64,000 bases of DNA from Actinomadura litoris (GTDB taxonomy: Bacteria; Actinomycetota; Actinomycetes; Streptosporangiales; Streptosporangiaceae): assembly GCF_009733595.1 (NCBI RefSeq), contig NZ_WOFH01000010.1, positions 307,694-371,693 on the forward strand, given 5' to 3'. The notes beneath the pieces are model-generated. The model did no database searches. It had not been told where the DNA came from and saw only the letters and a program-made list of their open reading frames with translations. Below are positions 8,409 through 15,699 of this stretch, piece after piece. Numbering within the stretch: position 1 is the first letter of the stretch; every line of letters starts with the position of its first letter. A program made the translations under genes and the position numbers.

Positions 8409-10574
8409 TCAGGGCGTGCCGAGGCGTTCCCGCTCCTCCTCGACGATCTGCCGGGCGAGGGACTGCTCGGAGACGTCGACCGCGTCCGGCGCCCGCTCGG
8501 CCAGGTGGCTGCGCCGCGCGTACGCGTCGAACAGCCGCGACTTGGCCCCCAGGATCTCCAGCATCCGCTGGTCCACGCCGCCCGGCGTGAGCAGCCGGTG
8601 CACCTGCACGGTGCGCGCCTGGCCCATCCGGTGCGCGCGGGCGACCGCCTGGGTCTCGGTGGTCGGCTTCACCTGCGGCTCACAGATGATCACCACGGAC
8701 GCCGCCTGGAGGTTGAGGCCGACCCCGCCCGCCTGGATCTGCGCGAGCAGCACCGCGTGGCCGGGCTCGGCGGTGAACGCGTCCACCAGCGCCTGCCGCC
8801 GCTCCGCCGTGGCCGCGCCGTCGATCGGCCCCCGCGCGCCGTCGCCGACCGCGTCCCGCACGGCGGCGAGCACGTCCCGGAAATAGGAGAACACCACGAC
8901 CTTCAGCTCGTTCGCGGCGGCCTCCTCCACCAGCTCCTTCAGCCGCGCGAGCTTCGCCGACTCCGCCGGGACGGCGTAGGCGGCGCGGCGCATCGCCATG
9001 AAGTTGCCCTCGGCGACCGCGCTCCGGTAGGCCGCCTCGTCGGCCGGGCCGAACTCCTCCCACTCGTCCACGTGCACGACCTCGGGCAGCTCCAGCAGCA
9101 CGTCGCGCTGGTTGCGGCGCAGGTAGACGGGCGCGACGGCCTTGCGGAACGCCGCCGCGCCGACCACCGCGTCCCGCCGGGCGACCCGCGCGGCCACCTC
9201 GGGCCGCAGGTGCGCCACCAGGCTCCGGAACTCCTCGACGCGGTTCTCCATCGGCGTGCCGGTGAGGAACAGGACGCGGTCCGTCCGCGCGCACCACGCC
9301 GCGACGGCCCTCGCGCGCCGCGTCTCGTGGTTCTTGGCGTAGTGCGCCTCGTCCACGACGAACATGCCGAGCGGCAGGTCCCCGGGGACGTCGAGCGCGT
9401 GCAGCGAGTCCAGCGTCGCGACCGCGATGCCGCCCGCGCCGGCCCAGTCCGCGAGCGCCGCCGCCCGCCCCGGCCCGTGCACCGGACGCGCCGCCAGCGT
9501 GCTGCGCGCCTCGATCTCCCGCACCCAGTTGACCAGCACGCTCGCCGGGCACGCCACCAGGAAGTGCGTGGCGCCCTCCGACCGCAGGTGCGCGATCGCG
9601 GCGATCGCCTGGACGGTCTTGCCGAGCCCCATCTCGTCCCCGAGGATCACCCTGCGCTGGACGAGCGCGAACCTCGCCCCGAACGCCTGGTACCCGCGCA
9701 GCGAGACCCGCCGGTAGGTGTCGTCGAGCGGCTGGGCCTTGACCCTGGCCGCGATGTCGCGGGGCAGGAACCCCTCCGCCGCGTCGCGCTCGGGATCCAG
9801 CGCGGCCAGCTCCGCCAGCAGCGTCTGGTAGTCGGACGCGCGCAGCTCGAAGTCGATCCACGCCTCGTCCGCCGAGACCGCCGGGCGCAGCAGGTCGACC
9901 GACGCCTGCGAGATGAGGAGGCCGGTACCGGGCGCGTCCAGGACCCGCCGGAGTTCGCCGAGTGCCTTTCGCGCCCGCTCCCGCCTGCGCCTCCCGCAGA
10001 GCGCCCTCCGCCACCACGACGCCTCGGGCCGCGCCTCCCGGACGAGCGGCTCCAACTCCGCCTCCAGCCGGGCGGCGGCGGCCCGCGCCCGTGGCAGGTC
10101 GGGCCCGGCGTCCACCATCCGGTGCAGCGCGACGACCAGGGGGGTGGTCCGCTCGTCGCGCCGCTCGGCGTCGATCCGGACGCCGGCCGTGGCGGCCGCC
10201 GCGTCCGCGAGCTGCCCGGCGGCGGCGTGGAACCGGTTCGCGGTCTGCGGGCCGATGCCGGGAAGGAGCTGGAGCCGGTACGGGGTGGCGTCGAGGACGT
10301 CGAGCACGGTCTTCAGCCCGGCCTGCTCCAGCGGGCCGAGGCGGAGGCGCCCGTGGGTCACGTCCTTGAGCCGGGCGACGGGGACCGACGCCAGATGGCG
10401 GCGCGCCGCGTCCAGCCGAAGCGGTTCGAGCGCCGCGTGCACCTCCGCCACCGCCCGCCGGTGGTCCTCCAGCAGTCCGCGCGCGGCGCCGAGCAGGGCG
10501 CGCCCGCCCCGCAGCAGCTCCCTGGGCTGGACGCTCCTCGGCCGCGGGCCGTCGATCCGGGCATCCTGCGCCAT
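8409..10574 (-). CDS. SNF2-family DNA-dependent ATPase/helicase with N-terminal helix-hairpin-helix
   Basis: A 721-residue protein from ATG 10574 (GGGAG nine bases upstream). The SNF2 motor is complete: motif I GDEMGLGKT near residue 310, motif II DEAH near 406, motif III LTGTP near 437, and the C-terminal RecA lobe with QAGGVGLNLQAAS and QAVARAHRMGQ, where the last Q-x-x-x-R-x-x-R-x-G-Q element is typical of Swi2/Snf2 enzymes. Before it lies a predicted helix-hairpin-helix (LLPGIGPQTANRFH) suggesting DNA binding. Role: ATP-driven movement on or remodelling of nucleic-acid complexes; the physiological target is unknown. It diverges from the Y-RNA/Ro60 locus and could share its regulatory region. 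Confidence 0.9.
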   Translation of the reverse strand: MAQDARIDGPRPRSVQPRELLRGGRALLGAARGLLEDHRRAVAEVHAALEPLRLDAARRHLASVPVARLKDVTHGRLRLGPLEQAGLKTVLDVLDATPYRLQLLPGIGPQTANRFHAAAGQLADAAAATAGVRIDAERRDERTTPLVVALHRMVDAGPDLPRARAAAARLEAELEPLVREARPEASWWRRALCGRRRRERARKALGELRRVLDAPGTGLLISQASVDLLRPAVSADEAWIDFELRASDYQTLLAELAALDPERDAAEGFLPRDIAARVKAQPLDDTYRRVSLRGYQAFGARFALVQRRVILGDEMGLGKTVQAIAAIAHLRSEGATHFLVACPASVLVNWVREIEARSTLAARPVHGPGRAAALADWAGAGGIAVATLDSLHALDVPGDLPLGMFVVDEAHYAKNHETRRARAVAAWCARTDRVLFLTGTPMENRVEEFRSLVAHLRPEVAARVARRDAVVGAAAFRKAVAPVYLRRNQRDVLLELPEVVHVDEWEEFGPADEAAYRSAVAEGNFMAMRRAAYAVPAESAKLARLKELVEEAAANELKVVVFSYFRDVLAAVRDAVGDGARGPIDGAATAERRQALVDAFTAEPGHAVLLAQIQAGGVGLNLQAASVVIICEPQVKPTTETQAVARAHRMGQARTVQVHRLLTPGGVDQRMLEILGAKSRLFDAYARRSHLAERAPDAVDVSEQSLARQIVEEERERLGTP

Positions 10575-10690
10575 CAACCGGTACTCCCTCACTCTCCGGG
10601 CACATGATGCCACCGTTCCGCCGCGTCGCGGGAAGCGCATTTAATTCGGTTGTGCGCAAGCGATGCACAATGGTTTTCTAAGGACATCGC
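10575..10690. promoter_or_regulatory. Divergent intergenic region with inverted repeat between SNF2 gene and Y-RNA array
   Basis: A 116-base AT-richer gap between the divergent helicase start and the first Y-RNA element. It holds a perfect 6-base inverted repeat TTGTGC (10650-10655) and GCACAA (10665-10670) spaced by nine bases, plus T-rich sequence TTTTCTAAGG just before the first RNA. It should contain the promoters for both directions; exact -35 and -10 boxes are not clear to me, and the palindrome is only a candidate operator. Confidence 0.4.
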
Positions 10691-10774
10691 CCTTCCGGTG
10701 CGAAGGCCACAGGCTACTTCTTACCCAGGATTCTCTCCTTGGAGCCGCCTGAGGCCGCATGTGTACTCGGAAGG
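10691..10774 (+). ncRNA. Y-RNA-like element 1 (short form, no tRNA-like module)
   Basis: About 84 nt folding into a Y-RNA stem. Terminal helix CCTTCC/GGAAGG (10691-10696 with 10769-10774) is followed by GGT pairing with ACT (10765-10767) beside a bulged C, an internal loop GCGAA, then an inner helix GGCCACAGGC (10705-10714) with GCCTGAGGCC (10747-10756), nine of ten pairs. The conserved TACTTC follows at 10715-10720. The loop holds only a small hairpin (CCAGGA/TCCTTGG) instead of a tRNA-like module. The shared GGTGCG(A/C)AGG and TACTTC blocks tie it to the three elements downstream. Confidence 0.65.
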
Positions 10775-10787
10775 ACGCACAACTGAA

Positions 10788-10929
10788 GAGGCGCCCGGTG
10801 CGCAGGCGAGGGTTACTTCGAATTGGAATCGAGAGGTTGCGGGTTCGAGTCCCGCCGCGGGCTCCGGCTCGTGTAGTTCAATGGGTAGAACGCTTTGTCA
10901 CCTTCGCCGACCCTGAACTCGGGCGCCTC
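10788..10929 (+). ncRNA. Y-RNA-like element 2, YrlA class, with full tRNA-like module
   Basis: About 142 nt. Terminal helix GAGGCGCCC/GGGCGCCTC (10788-10796 with 10921-10929, nine perfect pairs), GGT/ACT with a bulged C, internal loop, inner helix GGCGAGGGT (10805-10813) with ACCTTCGCC (10900-10908), then TACTTC. The distal end is a tRNA mimic in permuted order: T-arm GCGGG-TTCGAGT-CCCGC (10839-10855), an acceptor-like hairpin CGCGGGC-TCCG-GCTCGTG closed by a 4-base loop (10856-10873), and D-arm TA-GTTC-AATGGGTA-GAAC (10874-10891). This T-arm, acceptor, D-arm order is the one described for YrlA RNAs that bind bacterial Ro60. Confidence 0.8.
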
Positions 10930-10945
10930 CACAACTGAACACGCA

Positions 10946-11063
10946 CCTCCCGGTGCGCAGGTGCACGGATACTTCTGGGTTCGACTCCTCGCAGGCCCGC
11001 CCACGGGCCTGACGCCCCACCTCGGCGGGGCGGTTCCGTACACCGCATCGATCTCGGGGGGAG
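10946..11063 (+). ncRNA. Y-RNA-like element 3, with divergent tRNA-like module
   Basis: About 118 nt. Terminal helix CCTCCC with the G-run at 11056-11063 (register ambiguous), GGT/ATC, then inner helix GGTGCACGGA (10960-10969) with TCCGTACACC (11035-11044), nine of ten pairs, and TACTTC at 10970-10975. The module is degenerate but in the same order: a short T-arm GGG-TTCGACT-CCT (10977-10989), a perfect acceptor-like hairpin AGGCCCG-CCCA-CGGGCCT (10993-11010), and a hairpin CGCCCC/GGGGCG (11013-11032) in place of the D-arm, without tRNA D-loop sequence. Compensated pairing in the stem argues it is functional or only recently diverged. Confidence 0.65.
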
Positions 11064-11072
11064 CACCATATT

Positions 11073-11225
11073 CGCGGGGTGCCCGGTGCGAAGGCAACGG
11101 ATACTTCACATTCTAATCCATGGGTCGCGGGTTCAAGTCCCGCCACCGCCAAAGGCGGTGTAGCTCAGATGAGTAGAGCAATGGGCTGCGGACCGTAGCC
11201 GATTCTGACCTCGGGCACCCCCGCG
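11073..11225 (+). ncRNA. Y-RNA-like element 4, YrlA class, with full tRNA-like module
   Basis: About 153 nt ending 34 bases before the Ro60 start codon. Terminal helix CGC-GGGGTGCCC with GGGCACCCC-C-GCG, GGT/ACC with a TC bulge, inner helix GGCAACGG (11093-11100) with CCGTAGCC (11193-11200), then TACTTC. The tRNA mimic is the most canonical of the four: T-arm GCGGG-TTCAAGT-CCCGC (11127-11143), acceptor-like hairpin CACCGCC-AAA-GGCGGTG (11144-11160, seven perfect pairs), D-arm TA-GCTC-AGATGAGTA-GAGC (11161-11179). A tRNA detector could misread it as split tRNA halves in reversed order. Confidence 0.8.
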
Positions 11226-11259
11226 AACGTGCTCCCACCGCTCATGGAAGGAACCCCCC

Positions 11260-12858
11260 ATGGCGAAGTTCAACCACGGCAAGGTCCGCGCGGCCGCCTC
11301 CGGTCCCGTCCGTTCCGGGACGAGGCCGTCCGGCCGCACCCACGAGGGCGCGCCCGGCTACGCGCGCGACGCCAAGGGCGAGCTGTTCCTCCTGGCGGTC
11401 TCCCACATGGCCGGTGAGGACACCTTCTACGAGAAGGCCGCCGACCGCGACGCCCGCTTCCGCGACCTCGTCCACCGCGTGGCCATCGACGACATCGAGT
11501 GGACGGCCGCGTTCGTCCGCTGGCTGCGCGGCGAGGCGAACCTGCGCTCGGCCCCCGTGGTCGCCGCGCTGGAGGCCGTCCGGGCGCGGCTCACCGTCGG
11601 GCTGCACGGCGGCAACCGGCAGCTCGTCGCGAGCGTGCTCCAGCGTGCCGACGAGCCCGGCGAGGCCCTCGCGTACTGGACGTCCACCTACGGGCGCGCG
11701 ATCCCGAAGCCGGTCAAGCGCGGCGTCGCCGACGCCGTCCAGCGGCTCTACGGCGAGCGGTCGCTGCTGAAGTACGACACCGCCGCGCGCGGCTTCCGCT
11801 TCGGCGACGTCATCGACCTCGTCCACCCGTCCCCGGCCGCCGACAAGCCGTGGCAGGGCGAGCTGTTCAAGCACGCCCTCGACCGGCGCCACGACCGCGA
11901 CGAGCCGATCCCGGAGCGGCTGCGCGTCCTCACCTCGGCGCGGGCCCTCGCGGCCCTGCCCGTCGAGCGCCGCCGCGCGCACGTGCTCGACCCGTCGCTG
12001 ACCACCTCACCGGGCGGTCTGGCGGGCGCCGGGTTCACCTGGGAGCGGCTCGCGGGCTGGCTCCAGGGGCCGATGGACGCCGCCGCCTGGAGCGCGGTCA
12101 TCCCGTCCATGGGCTACATGGCGCTGCTGCGCAACCTGCGCAACTTCGACGAGGCGGGAGTCCCCGACGAGGTCGCCGACCAGGTCGCGGCGCGGCTCGC
12201 CGACCCCGACCAGGTCGCGCGGTCGCGGCAGTTCCCGTTCCGGTTCTTCTCCGCGCACCTGGCGGCGCGGTCGCTGCGCTGGGGCCGCGCCCTGGACAAG
12301 GCGCTCACCGCCGCCACCGCGAACGTGCCGGAGTTCCCGGGGCGCACGCTCGTCCTCGTGGACACCTCCGGGTCGATGACGTCCGTGGGCGTCTCGGCGC
12401 GGTCGAAGATGACCTACGCGCAGATGGCCGCCCTGTTCGGCGTCACCCTCGCCGCCCGCGGCGCCGACGTCGACCTGCACGGCTTCGCGGACGGGGTGTT
12501 CCGCCACGAGGTGCCGCGCGGGGCGTCCGTGCTGCGCGAGGTGGAGCGCTTCGTGGAGCGGATCGGCGAGGTGGGCCACGGCACCCGCATCGCCGACTCG
12601 GTGCGGGCGACCTACCGCGGCCACGACCGCGTGATCATCCTGTCGGACATGCAGACGTTCAGTAGTTGGGGCGGCAGCGTCACCGAGGCGGTGCCCGCGC
12701 ACGTCCCGATGTACGGCTTCAACCTGGCCGGGTACAAGCACGGCGCGATCCCGTCCGGCACGGGACTGCGCCATGAGCTGGGCGGTATGACCGACCACAC
12801 GTTCAGGATGATCCCGCTCCTGGAAGCAGGCCACAACGCCGACTGGCCCTGGAAGTAG
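11260..12858 (+). CDS. rsr: Bacterial Ro60 orthologue (TROVE domain plus vWA), Y-RNA-binding ring protein
   Basis: A 532-residue protein of standard Ro60/Rsr length. Residues ~15-340 form the TROVE alpha-helical HEAT-like ring (for example YARDAKGELFLLAVSHM, FRDLVHRVAIDD, MDAAAWSAVIPSMGYMALLRN), which binds Y RNAs on its outer face and misfolded RNA ends in its hole. Residues ~355-530 are a von Willebrand A domain with the MIDAS motif DTSGSM near residue 368 and a later conserved aspartate in ILSDMQTF. GGAAGGAAC precedes ATG at 11260. Four Y-RNA-like elements sit immediately upstream, as in other bacterial Ro loci. No rtcB ligase gene is nearby, unlike some Ro operons. Likely role: RNA quality control or RNA decay with a nuclease partner encoded elsewhere. 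Confidence 0.93.
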   Translation: MAKFNHGKVRAAASGPVRSGTRPSGRTHEGAPGYARDAKGELFLLAVSHMAGEDTFYEKAADRDARFRDLVHRVAIDDIEWTAAFVRWLRGEANLRSAPVVAALEAVRARLTVGLHGGNRQLVASVLQRADEPGEALAYWTSTYGRAIPKPVKRGVADAVQRLYGERSLLKYDTAARGFRFGDVIDLVHPSPAADKPWQGELFKHALDRRHDRDEPIPERLRVLTSARALAALPVERRRAHVLDPSLTTSPGGLAGAGFTWERLAGWLQGPMDAAAWSAVIPSMGYMALLRNLRNFDEAGVPDEVADQVAARLADPDQVARSRQFPFRFFSAHLAARSLRWGRALDKALTAATANVPEFPGRTLVLVDTSGSMTSVGVSARSKMTYAQMAALFGVTLAARGADVDLHGFADGVFRHEVPRGASVLREVERFVERIGEVGHGTRIADSVRATYRGHDRVIILSDMQTFSSWGGSVTEAVPAHVPMYGFNLAGYKHGAIPSGTGLRHELGGMTDHTFRMIPLLEAGHNADWPWK

Positions 12859-12864
12859 CCCGCC

Positions 12865-12893
12865 GGCCGGGCGTCCCCTCAGGACGCCCGGCC
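12865..12893 (+). terminator. Rho-independent-type hairpin after the Ro60 gene
   Basis: A 12-base perfect stem GGCCGGGCGTCC/GGACGCCCGGCC with a 5-base loop, six bases after the Ro60 stop and before the convergent regulator gene. No T-run follows, as is common in GC-rich actinomycetes, and it could serve both strands. Confidence 0.75.
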
Positions 12894-12909
12894 GACGCGC
12901 CGCCACCCC

Positions 12910-14346
12910 TCACGCGGGAGAGCCCGGTTTGGGAGCGGTCCTGGCCAGCACCTCACGGAATTCGAGAACGGCGGGGCGTTGCTGCTGTTCGTGTGGAACG
13001 GCGCGGAGGATGAACATTCCGGTCGCCGTGGTGAATTGGGTGACACAGCCAGGGGGAACGGCGTCCAGGACTTGCGCGGCCTGGGTCGCGCCTTGGTCGA
13101 CACCGCCATTGGTGATCGTGCACAGGGCTTCATGAAGGCGCACGTTGGCCGCGTACGGCGTTTCGCCGCCCCGGTGGCTGGGACGGGACAGGAGCAGGTC
13201 GCGTGCTTGATCGGCCTCGCGCTCGTTGCCCGCGCCCGCGTGTACCCAGCTCTGGGCGAAGAGAGGCTGGGAGCCGCTCCACAAGGTAGGCAGGATGCTG
13301 GGGGGTGTATCGGGCCCGCCATATTCGACGGTGACATTCAGAGCTTCTATTGCTTGCCCATGCTGGCCGAGTAGGGAGAGCGCCTTGGCGCGGGTGCCGG
13401 CGAGGTCGGCCCTCCAGAAGGACGGAGCGGTCCCGGCGATCTGCTCTGCCTGCCGCACGAGAGCCAGCACCGTTCCCACATCTCGCTGACCGTACAGCCC
13501 CACACCGGCCTCTTCGCATCGGATCATCAGCCGCAGGTCGAGGTCTCCGGTGCTGTCGGCGGCGGCGCGTGCCGTCCGCCACCATCGAATGGCCTCCCCG
13601 TGCTCGGCCAGCCGCGCTGACAGGTGCGCGTGAAGCATCGCCAGGACGGCCTCGACCCGTTGCAGTTCGGTGAGGTAGCCGTCCTTGGCTTCGGCCAGGT
13701 GACCGTTGAGGGCCAGTAGGTCGGACACCAGGTCTTCACGGGCTTGGACGGCAGGGCGTGTGCGCAATGCGTGCAGGTGGTCGGCACACGCGAGGTGCCA
13801 TTCGTCCAAATCACGGGGCGCGGCGGTCAGGATCAGATCAGCGATGCGGTGCAGCGGGGCGGCGCCTGCGCTTGCACCGAGAGTGGCCAGGAGTTGAATC
13901 ACTGCACGGCGTCTCACGCTGTCCCCAACGTCGGGATTGATGCCAAGTGCCACGATACACTCGGCCGCCAAGCGATCCTGGGAAGCCGGCCGGTGTTTCA
14001 GGGGTTCGGGGCTGAGATCGAAGCGCATCTCGTCTGCCCGAAGCAGATCGTTCAGCCCAATGCCTTGTGAGATAGATCGTACTGGCACCTCCGGCGGCGG
14101 AGGAAAAAGCGCATCTGCCGCAACGCCGAACAAGTCGGCAATGGTGCCCGCCCAGTCCTGCGGGCAGTGCGTACCGGCCTCCCAGCGGGTTATCTGCCTG
14201 GCTAGTCCTTTGACCTGCTTTGTTGCCGGGTTCGTGATCCCCGAAGCCGAGAACAGCCGGCGAGCCATGTCCCATTTGCCCCAGCCGCGCTGAGTCCGCT
14301 CGGATTCCAGGCGTATCGCCCATATGGGGCGGTCGGACTCGCTCAT
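12910..14346 (-). CDS. XRE-type helix-turn-helix regulator with TPR-like C-terminal domain
   Basis: A 478-residue protein from ATG 14346, preceded by AAAGGA at an eight-base spacing; ATG at 14355 lies too close to that site. The first ~80 residues form a Cro/C1-type HTH (RTQRGWGKWDMARRLF, later QITRWEAG), and the rest is all-helical with tetratricopeptide-like character, the layout of a large actinomycete family of signal-responsive regulators. No ligand can be inferred. Base composition is visibly less GC-rich than the flanking genes and contains rarer codons, compatible with a more recent arrival. It diverges from the small gene at 14524, its probable partner. Confidence 0.82.
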   Translation of the reverse strand: MSESDRPIWAIRLESERTQRGWGKWDMARRLFSASGITNPATKQVKGLARQITRWEAGTHCPQDWAGTIADLFGVAADALFPPPPEVPVRSISQGIGLNDLLRADEMRFDLSPEPLKHRPASQDRLAAECIVALGINPDVGDSVRRRAVIQLLATLGASAGAAPLHRIADLILTAAPRDLDEWHLACADHLHALRTRPAVQAREDLVSDLLALNGHLAEAKDGYLTELQRVEAVLAMLHAHLSARLAEHGEAIRWWRTARAAADSTGDLDLRLMIRCEEAGVGLYGQRDVGTVLALVRQAEQIAGTAPSFWRADLAGTRAKALSLLGQHGQAIEALNVTVEYGGPDTPPSILPTLWSGSQPLFAQSWVHAGAGNEREADQARDLLLSRPSHRGGETPYAANVRLHEALCTITNGGVDQGATQAAQVLDAVPPGCVTQFTTATGMFILRAVPHEQQQRPAVLEFREVLARTAPKPGSPA

Positions 14347-14523
14347 AACGCGCATCCTTTCGAAACGCGGCGCTCTGGCCGAGGGGCCAAGGGGGTCGGA
14401 GGATTGGCGCCCTTGTGATGGCTCCCATTGTCCACTATCGATGCGAAGCGCGGCGTGGGTTTACTGGCTTCTGTCGGGGAGGAGCACCGAGTTCGCGGTC
14501 CGATCAAGAGTGAGGTTCGGTTC

Positions 14524-14946
14524 ATGGAGAAGCCACAGCAGCGCCCGGGTGTGGGAGATGCCGAGGCGCAGAAAGCGGCGCTGCGTCGGGAATTCTCGGC
14601 CTGGTCGATCATTCACACCGATACCGGGCGGTGGTGGGCGACGCGTTCGGCCGGGCAGGTCCGCGACGGCGACCGGACGGGCCGGGGCCCGGTGGTCAGC
14701 GAGGTGGACGCCGACACGGCCGAGGGGTTGCGGGTGCGGCTGCGGCGGGTCGAGGCGGGTGAATTCCCCGGCGGCGCGCTTGTGGCGCGCGCGTCCATGC
14801 TGCTGTCCCTGGAGTTGTGGCAGGACACGCTCGCGGCGTTGGGGGCGGGCGACGTCAGGGCTCGCAAAGGAGTCTCCGCGCGGTTGCTGGCCGCCGCGCC
14901 GCCCTCCTGGGAACTGGTGCCGGTCGCCCAGGCCGAGAGGCCCTGA
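14524..14946 (+). CDS. Hypothetical protein paired with the divergent XRE regulator
   Basis: I do not recognise a named family. From ATG 14524 it encodes 140 residues; the frame stays open upstream to ATG 14428, but the sequence before MEKPQQRPG looks non-coding. The middle (EFSAWSIIHTDTGRWWATR) and an amphipathic C-terminal half with LSLELWQDTLAAL suggest a compact soluble protein. There is no signal peptide or membrane segment. Small proteins of this kind often sit next to XRE/TPR regulators in actinomycetes, so a regulator-partner or effector role is possible but not shown. Confidence 0.6.
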   Translation: MEKPQQRPGVGDAEAQKAALRREFSAWSIIHTDTGRWWATRSAGQVRDGDRTGRGPVVSEVDADTAEGLRVRLRRVEAGEFPGGALVARASMLLSLELWQDTLAALGAGDVRARKGVSARLLAAAPPSWELVPVAQAERP

Positions 14947-15100
14947 TGGCGATCCGGTCGGAGAGTCCCCTCGGTATGGCGGGGCCTTCATGACGTGGGC
15001 GCGGCGGTCGCTCGACTGCGCGGCGGCGACCGTCGCGCCCGCTCCGACGTGCGGCCGGACGCCCGGCGCCTGGGATCGCTGAGAGCGAGGCCGCACGACC

Positions 15101-15176
15101 GGGCACGGATCCGTCGCCCCCGAGATCCGTGCCCGCCGCCCGTCCGGGACGAGGAACAGCGCGTCCCGGACGGGCG
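15101..15176. terminator. Two consecutive strong hairpins between convergent small genes
   Basis: Hairpin one pairs GGGCACGGATC (15101-15111) with GATCCGTGCCC (15124-15134); hairpin two pairs CGCCCGTCCGGGACG (15137-15151) with CGTCCCGGACGGGCG (15162-15176), both perfect. They lie between the plus-strand hypothetical gene and the minus-strand Cys-rich genes, so they probably act as back-to-back terminators. The rest of the 14947-15181 gap shows no gene I can support. Confidence 0.65.
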
Positions 15177-15181
15177 GACCT

Positions 15182-15529
15182 TCAGGCGCCGGGCTTCTGG
15201 TCCGACGAGCAGGCAGGGCAGGGCGACCGGCTGCCGTTCCGCGCCAGCATGACCCCCGCGCCGTAGCAGGTCCCGCAGACGGACGCGGACGTGAGCGGGG
15301 ACGACGCCACCGGTCCATGAACGGCCTCGTCGTACTCGTCGCCGTCCTCAGGGGTCCTGTATCCACGCGCGTCGTAGCGGGGGGCCGTCCCAGGCGGCCG
15401 GTCCAGGCCGGTCCCCCGGCAGTCCTCGCACCGGACGCCGATCCAGTTGCCACCCCGCCGGCCCGTCATGATGATCTCGCCCCTGCCCCGGCACCCCGGG
15501 CACGCCCGCGCATCGTCAGGGGCGGTCAC
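15182..15529 (-). CDS. Small protein with DnaJ-like CxxCxGxG zinc-finger motifs
   Basis: A 115-residue protein starting at GTG 15529, whose GTGA overlaps the stop of the gene upstream. Four cysteine pairs are visible: CPGCRGRGE, CEDCRGTG, CGTCYGAG and CPACSS, the spacing of the DnaJ cysteine-rich zinc-binding domain, without a J domain. The central part is acidic (EDGDEYDEAVHG). Such proteins usually bind zinc and act as RNA or protein-binding adaptors; function here is unknown. The longer frame opening at 15688 contains a different-frame N-terminus and is less likely than the overlapped GTG. Confidence 0.6.
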   Translation of the reverse strand: MTAPDDARACPGCRGRGEIIMTGRRGGNWIGVRCEDCRGTGLDRPPGTAPRYDARGYRTPEDGDEYDEAVHGPVASSPLTSASVCGTCYGAGVMLARNGSRSPCPACSSDQKPGA

Positions 15530-15672
15530 CTGTGGCCTCTCCCGTCGCAGTCCGTGCACTTGATCCAGCGCTTCGGCTTGGCGACGTCCTTCTGCCCGTT
15601 GCCGTGCTCCCACCATCCGGCCTGTCCCCGGCAGGTGTCGCAGGGGTCGGGCTCGTCCTCGTCCTTGGCCAC
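15526..15672 (-). CDS. Tiny Cys-rich zinc-finger-like protein, translationally coupled to the next gene
   Basis: A 48-residue frame from GTG 15672 to TGA 15526-15528. It has two C-x-x-C pairs, CDTCRGQAG near residue 11 and CTDCDGRG near residue 39, separated by WWEHGNGQKDVAKPKRWIK, so one DnaJ-type zinc-binding unit. The stop overlaps the next start by four bases (GTGA), a typical coupled pair. No clear ribosome site precedes the GTG, so translation start is uncertain. A perfect inverted repeat lies 28-57 bases upstream and may control both genes. Confidence 0.5.
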   Translation of the reverse strand: MAKDEDEPDPCDTCRGQAGWWEHGNGQKDVAKPKRWIKCTDCDGRGHR

Positions 15673-15699
15673 GGGCCGATGGTGGCATGACAGAGAGTG

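Noticed and set aside
10839..10891. Ordinary tRNA gene (T-arm and D-arm sequence present)
   Set aside because: The arms are in reversed order, there is no anticodon arm, and they sit inside a longer Y-RNA-type stem; the same holds for 11127-11179.
10691..11112. CRISPR array, because a block recurs four times
   Set aside because: Spacing is irregular (about 100, 155 and 133 bases), the repeats are imperfect and fold into individual stems, and no cas genes are near.
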